NCBI GenBank assembly: GCA_030145205.1
Contig: JAQYVZ010000013.1
Coordinates: 1 to 64,000, forward strand
DNA length: 64,000 nucleotides
Direction: 5' to 3'
DNA from: Desulfuromonadales bacterium
GTDB lineage: Bacteria > Desulfobacterota > Desulfuromonadia > Desulfuromonadales > BM103
Part shown: one piece after another, positions 61,839 through 64,000 of the stretch
Position numbering within the stretch: position 1 is the first letter of the stretch
How the letters are laid out: each line of letters opens with the position of its first letter
The notes under the pieces: model-generated
Seen by the model: only the letters and a program-made list of their open reading frames with translations
The model's database searches: none
Told to the model about the DNA's origin: nothing
Program-made: the position numbers and the translations under genes

Positions 61839-63497
61839 ATGAGCCTGAACGAGCAGGAACTGCTTGCCCGCCTGGCCAAGCTGGAAGAGCGCGTCACACA
61901 ACTGGAAGGACAGACTCAGGCCACAAGCGGCGGCGACTTCACCTTTGAAGAGTTCCCGACGACGCAAGCGACTCCACCCTGGAAGCAGACGAAACGACCC
62001 CGCGAACCGCTCCCGATCACGCAGATCCTTGGCTGGGGTGGGATGATCGCGTTGGTTATGGCGGCGGCCTACCTGATCAAGCTCGGCATCGACCTCGGCT
62101 GGCTCACCCCGGTGCGCCAAATAATGCTCGCCTTTCTGAGTGGGGGCGGGCTGGTTGTTGCCGGCCTTGCTTTACGGCGGGCTGACCGGCAATACGCCAG
62201 CTTGTTGCCGGCCGGTGGTGTCGTCATTCTGTTCCTGACCAATTACGGCGCACACCTCTACTACCGACTGATCGAATTCCCGGCAGCGATTGGCGCGGTC
62301 GGCCTGACCTGCCTGCTCTCCCTCTGGCTCTGCCGGCACTTTACCAGCGAAATCTACGCTTTTTTCGCCATCATCGGCTCCTACAGCGCCCCGCTGATGT
62401 TAACAGGCCTGCGGGCAGAAGTCTCTGACCTGGCGATCTCCTATACGGCCTGGAGTCTGCTGTTCTGCGCGTTCAGCCTCTGGCTGAAACAGCGTCGCAT
62501 CTATCTGCTCGCCGCCTATCTTGCCCTGCTCGGCTTCGATCTGATCTGGTATCAGCAGTGGCACGACGCGGCACAGCCCCAGTGGCAGGCAGCGCTGGTG
62601 TTCCAGTTTGTCCAGTTTGCTATTTTTTCTGTCGGCACGGCGCTGTTTACCCTGCAACACAAAAAACCGCTCGACCGCCAGACAGCGCTGGCCCACCTGC
62701 CACCTCTACTGCTGTTCTACGCCCTGGAATACAGCCTGCTCGACCGCTACTTGCACCAGTGGGCCCCCTGGGTCGCCATCGGCAGCCTGCTGGTAGTGCT
62801 GGCGATTTACCTGGTCGCCCGTAGCGCCTTCAGTCACACGCTGGAGGGGGGGCGCCTGCTACTCAACGCTTACGCGGCAATCGTCCTGTTCCATGCGGGT
62901 TACCTGGAGCTGCTACCAAACGACCTGGCGCCTTGGGCGGGACTGGCAGTCGGCCTGCTTCTGGCGACTTGGGCTGTCAGACAAGGTGGTCTGAAGACCT
63001 CCAACTGGCCCTTGGCCGGCGCCCTGGCGCTGGTGTTCATTATCAACAGCCTGCGTACCCTGCTTCACTATGATGTGGATAACGTCTTTCTGGGAGACTT
63101 TCTAGCCCTGATCTATGCCATTGAACTCTACACCGGCTATGCCCTGCTCAAAAAAACCGGAGCTTCGGTCATCTTCCGGACAGCCTTACTCTATGCCGGC
63201 CACCTTGCGGCCATGGCCGCCCCCGTGCATATGTTTGATGGTCGGCTGCCCGCCTCCTTCTGTTGGGCGCTGCTGGCCGTTGTCGCCCTGCTTCTGGCGC
63301 TGAAGATCAAAGACAAGCTCCTGGCACAATCGTCACTGTTTGTCTTTACCGTCTCAGGAGCCAAAGTTCTATTGTACGACCTTGACCACGCCGCACCATT
63401 GATCCGGATCGCTTGTCTGGTCATTCTCGGTATCAGTTTTTATGTGGGCGGTTGGCTTTACCGTAAAGTCAGCGAGATTGACAACTTGGGCTCTTAA
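61839..63497 (+). CDS. DUF2339 polytopic membrane protein
   Basis: A 552-residue protein of unknown function. It begins with a short coiled coil (QELLARLAKLEERVTQLEGQ) and a charged linker, then about 15 hydrophobic helices starting at GWGGMIALVMAAAYLIKLGIDLGWLTP, as in the DUF2339 family. It is shorter than many family members (often 700-1000 residues) but shows no break. The ATG at 61839 has GAGGAGGG; the frame stays open to 61644 without a ribosome site. The 295-bp gap before it shows no gene. Confidence 0.85.
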   Translation: MSLNEQELLARLAKLEERVTQLEGQTQATSGGDFTFEEFPTTQATPPWKQTKRPREPLPITQILGWGGMIALVMAAAYLIKLGIDLGWLTPVRQIMLAFLSGGGLVVAGLALRRADRQYASLLPAGGVVILFLTNYGAHLYYRLIEFPAAIGAVGLTCLLSLWLCRHFTSEIYAFFAIIGSYSAPLMLTGLRAEVSDLAISYTAWSLLFCAFSLWLKQRRIYLLAAYLALLGFDLIWYQQWHDAAQPQWQAALVFQFVQFAIFSVGTALFTLQHKKPLDRQTALAHLPPLLLFYALEYSLLDRYLHQWAPWVAIGSLLVVLAIYLVARSAFSHTLEGGRLLLNAYAAIVLFHAGYLELLPNDLAPWAGLAVGLLLATWAVRQGGLKTSNWPLAGALALVFIINSLRTLLHYDVDNVFLGDFLALIYAIELYTGYALLKKTGASVIFRTALLYAGHLAAMAAPVHMFDGRLPASFCWALLAVVALLLALKIKDKLLAQSSLFVFTVSGAKVLLYDLDHAAPLIRIACLVILGISFYVGGWLYRKVSEIDNLGS

Positions 63498-63553
63498 CAG
63501 AAACTTTTCTCTTTTAAATCCTTCCAAATTCTTTTATGAGAACGAACGAAAAA

Positions 63554-64000
63554 ATGTTCAAAAAAATTATAACATTCATAAAACAAACCCTCCCCTTCCT
63601 CTCTGAGACGAAGACCACAGAACACATCTTTACGGAAATTTACGAAAAAAATGTGTGGCACGAAGATGAGACCCCATCGGGAACAGGCTCAGCGCTTCAA
63701 CAGACCCGGAAAATTATCAAAGAGTTGCCGGCCCTTTTGATCGACTTGAACATTTCGACCATGCTGGACATCCCGTGTGGCGACTTTCACTGGATGAAGA
63801 CTATTGACCTGAACGGCATCGGTTACACGGGAGCAGATATTGTCAAGGAAATCATTGAGAAGAACAATAAGACCCACGGAGGGGACAAGATTCATTTTCA
63901 AAACCTGAATCTGATTTCAGACAAGCTTCCCGAAGTTGACATGGTATTTTGTCGCGATTGCCTTGTCCATCTGTCGTTTGCCGATGTTACCTTGGCTCTC
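63554..64000 (+). CDS. Class I SAM-dependent methyltransferase, N-terminal part (cut by window end)
   Basis: 149 codons are visible. A class I methyltransferase motif I lies in MLDIPCGDFHWMK, followed by GIGYTGADIVKEIIEKNN and the acidic/Cys segment VDMVFCRDCLVHLS typical of a family found in surface-polysaccharide loci. The DNA is clearly more AT-rich than its neighbours, suggesting acquisition by transfer. No strong ribosome site is seen before the ATG; the true start could be nearby. Substrate unknown. Confidence 0.8.
   Translation, partial: MFKKIITFIKQTLPFLSETKTTEHIFTEIYEKNVWHEDETPSGTGSALQQTRKIIKELPALLIDLNISTMLDIPCGDFHWMKTIDLNGIGYTGADIVKEIIEKNNKTHGGDKIHFQNLNLISDKLPEVDMVFCRDCLVHLSFADVTLAL

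Overview
The window looks like chromosome of a strictly anaerobic deltaproteobacterium, most likely of the Desulfuromonadales (Geobacter/Desulfuromonas type). That is inference from gene content: a separate-gene 14-subunit nuo operon next to an rnfABCDGE operon, futalosine-route menaquinone genes, an indolepyruvate:ferredoxin oxidoreductase inside a branched-chain amino acid transport operon, Orp-like MinD/NifX genes and several c-di-GMP proteins. No rRNA, complete tRNA or CRISPR array was seen.

Layout. (1) 1-3557 is the end of an integrated mobile island, more AT-rich than the rest. It carries a Mod-type DNA methyltransferase, a small serine recombinase and a DarT/DarG toxin-antitoxin pair, and ends at a 45-nt 3' fragment of tRNA-Phe, the usual scar of tRNA-targeted integration. 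Recombinase plus darTG are bracketed by an exact 17-bp direct repeat. (2) 3.6-11.2 kb holds housekeeping and envelope genes: a secreted CARDB protein, MscS, YegP, a HerA/YjgR ATPase, hemolysin III/TrhA, a Na/Pi cotransporter and a 48-aa zinc-ribbon lipoprotein. Between them lie two diverged copies of a roughly 220-nt structured, terminator-ended minus-strand element that I interpret as an undescribed small RNA family. (3) 11.2-19.7 kb is a livH-iorA-iorB-livM-livG-livF/paaK-livJ operon, probably for uptake and oxidation of aromatic or branched amino acids; livF and paaK share one reading frame with no stop between them. (4) 20.3-23.3 kb encodes a radical SAM / ArsM-like methyltransferase / DUF5714-like triple fusion. 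(5) 23.3-30.4 kb has an Orp-like operon (tandem NifX-type protein plus two ferredoxin-containing MinD ATPases) between two c-di-GMP signalling proteins. (6) 30.5-39.1 kb is a compact minus-strand run: ubiA/mqnP, ubiX, mqnE, mqnC, hisC, mutY, a GIDE/EF-hand membrane protein and lemA; xthA follows. (7) 40.1-55.3 kb is the complete nuoA-N operon with its own promoter and terminator. (8) 55.4-60.5 kb is rnfABCDGE with a near-consensus promoter and a palindromic operator at the predicted start site. (9) The right end holds an RluA pseudouridine synthase, a DUF2339 membrane protein and the start of an AT-rich SAM methyltransferase gene cut by the window edge.

The physiology is energy-centred. Amino-acid-derived 2-oxoacids are oxidised with ferredoxin by IorAB, Rnf couples reduced ferredoxin and NAD to an ion gradient, and complex I passes electrons to menaquinone made by the Mqn pathway. 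The most novel-looking items are the twin structured RNA, the radical SAM-ArsM-DUF5714 fusion, the repeat-flanked recombinase-DarTG cassette, the LivF-PaaK continuous frame and the palindromes on the orp-like and rnf promoters.
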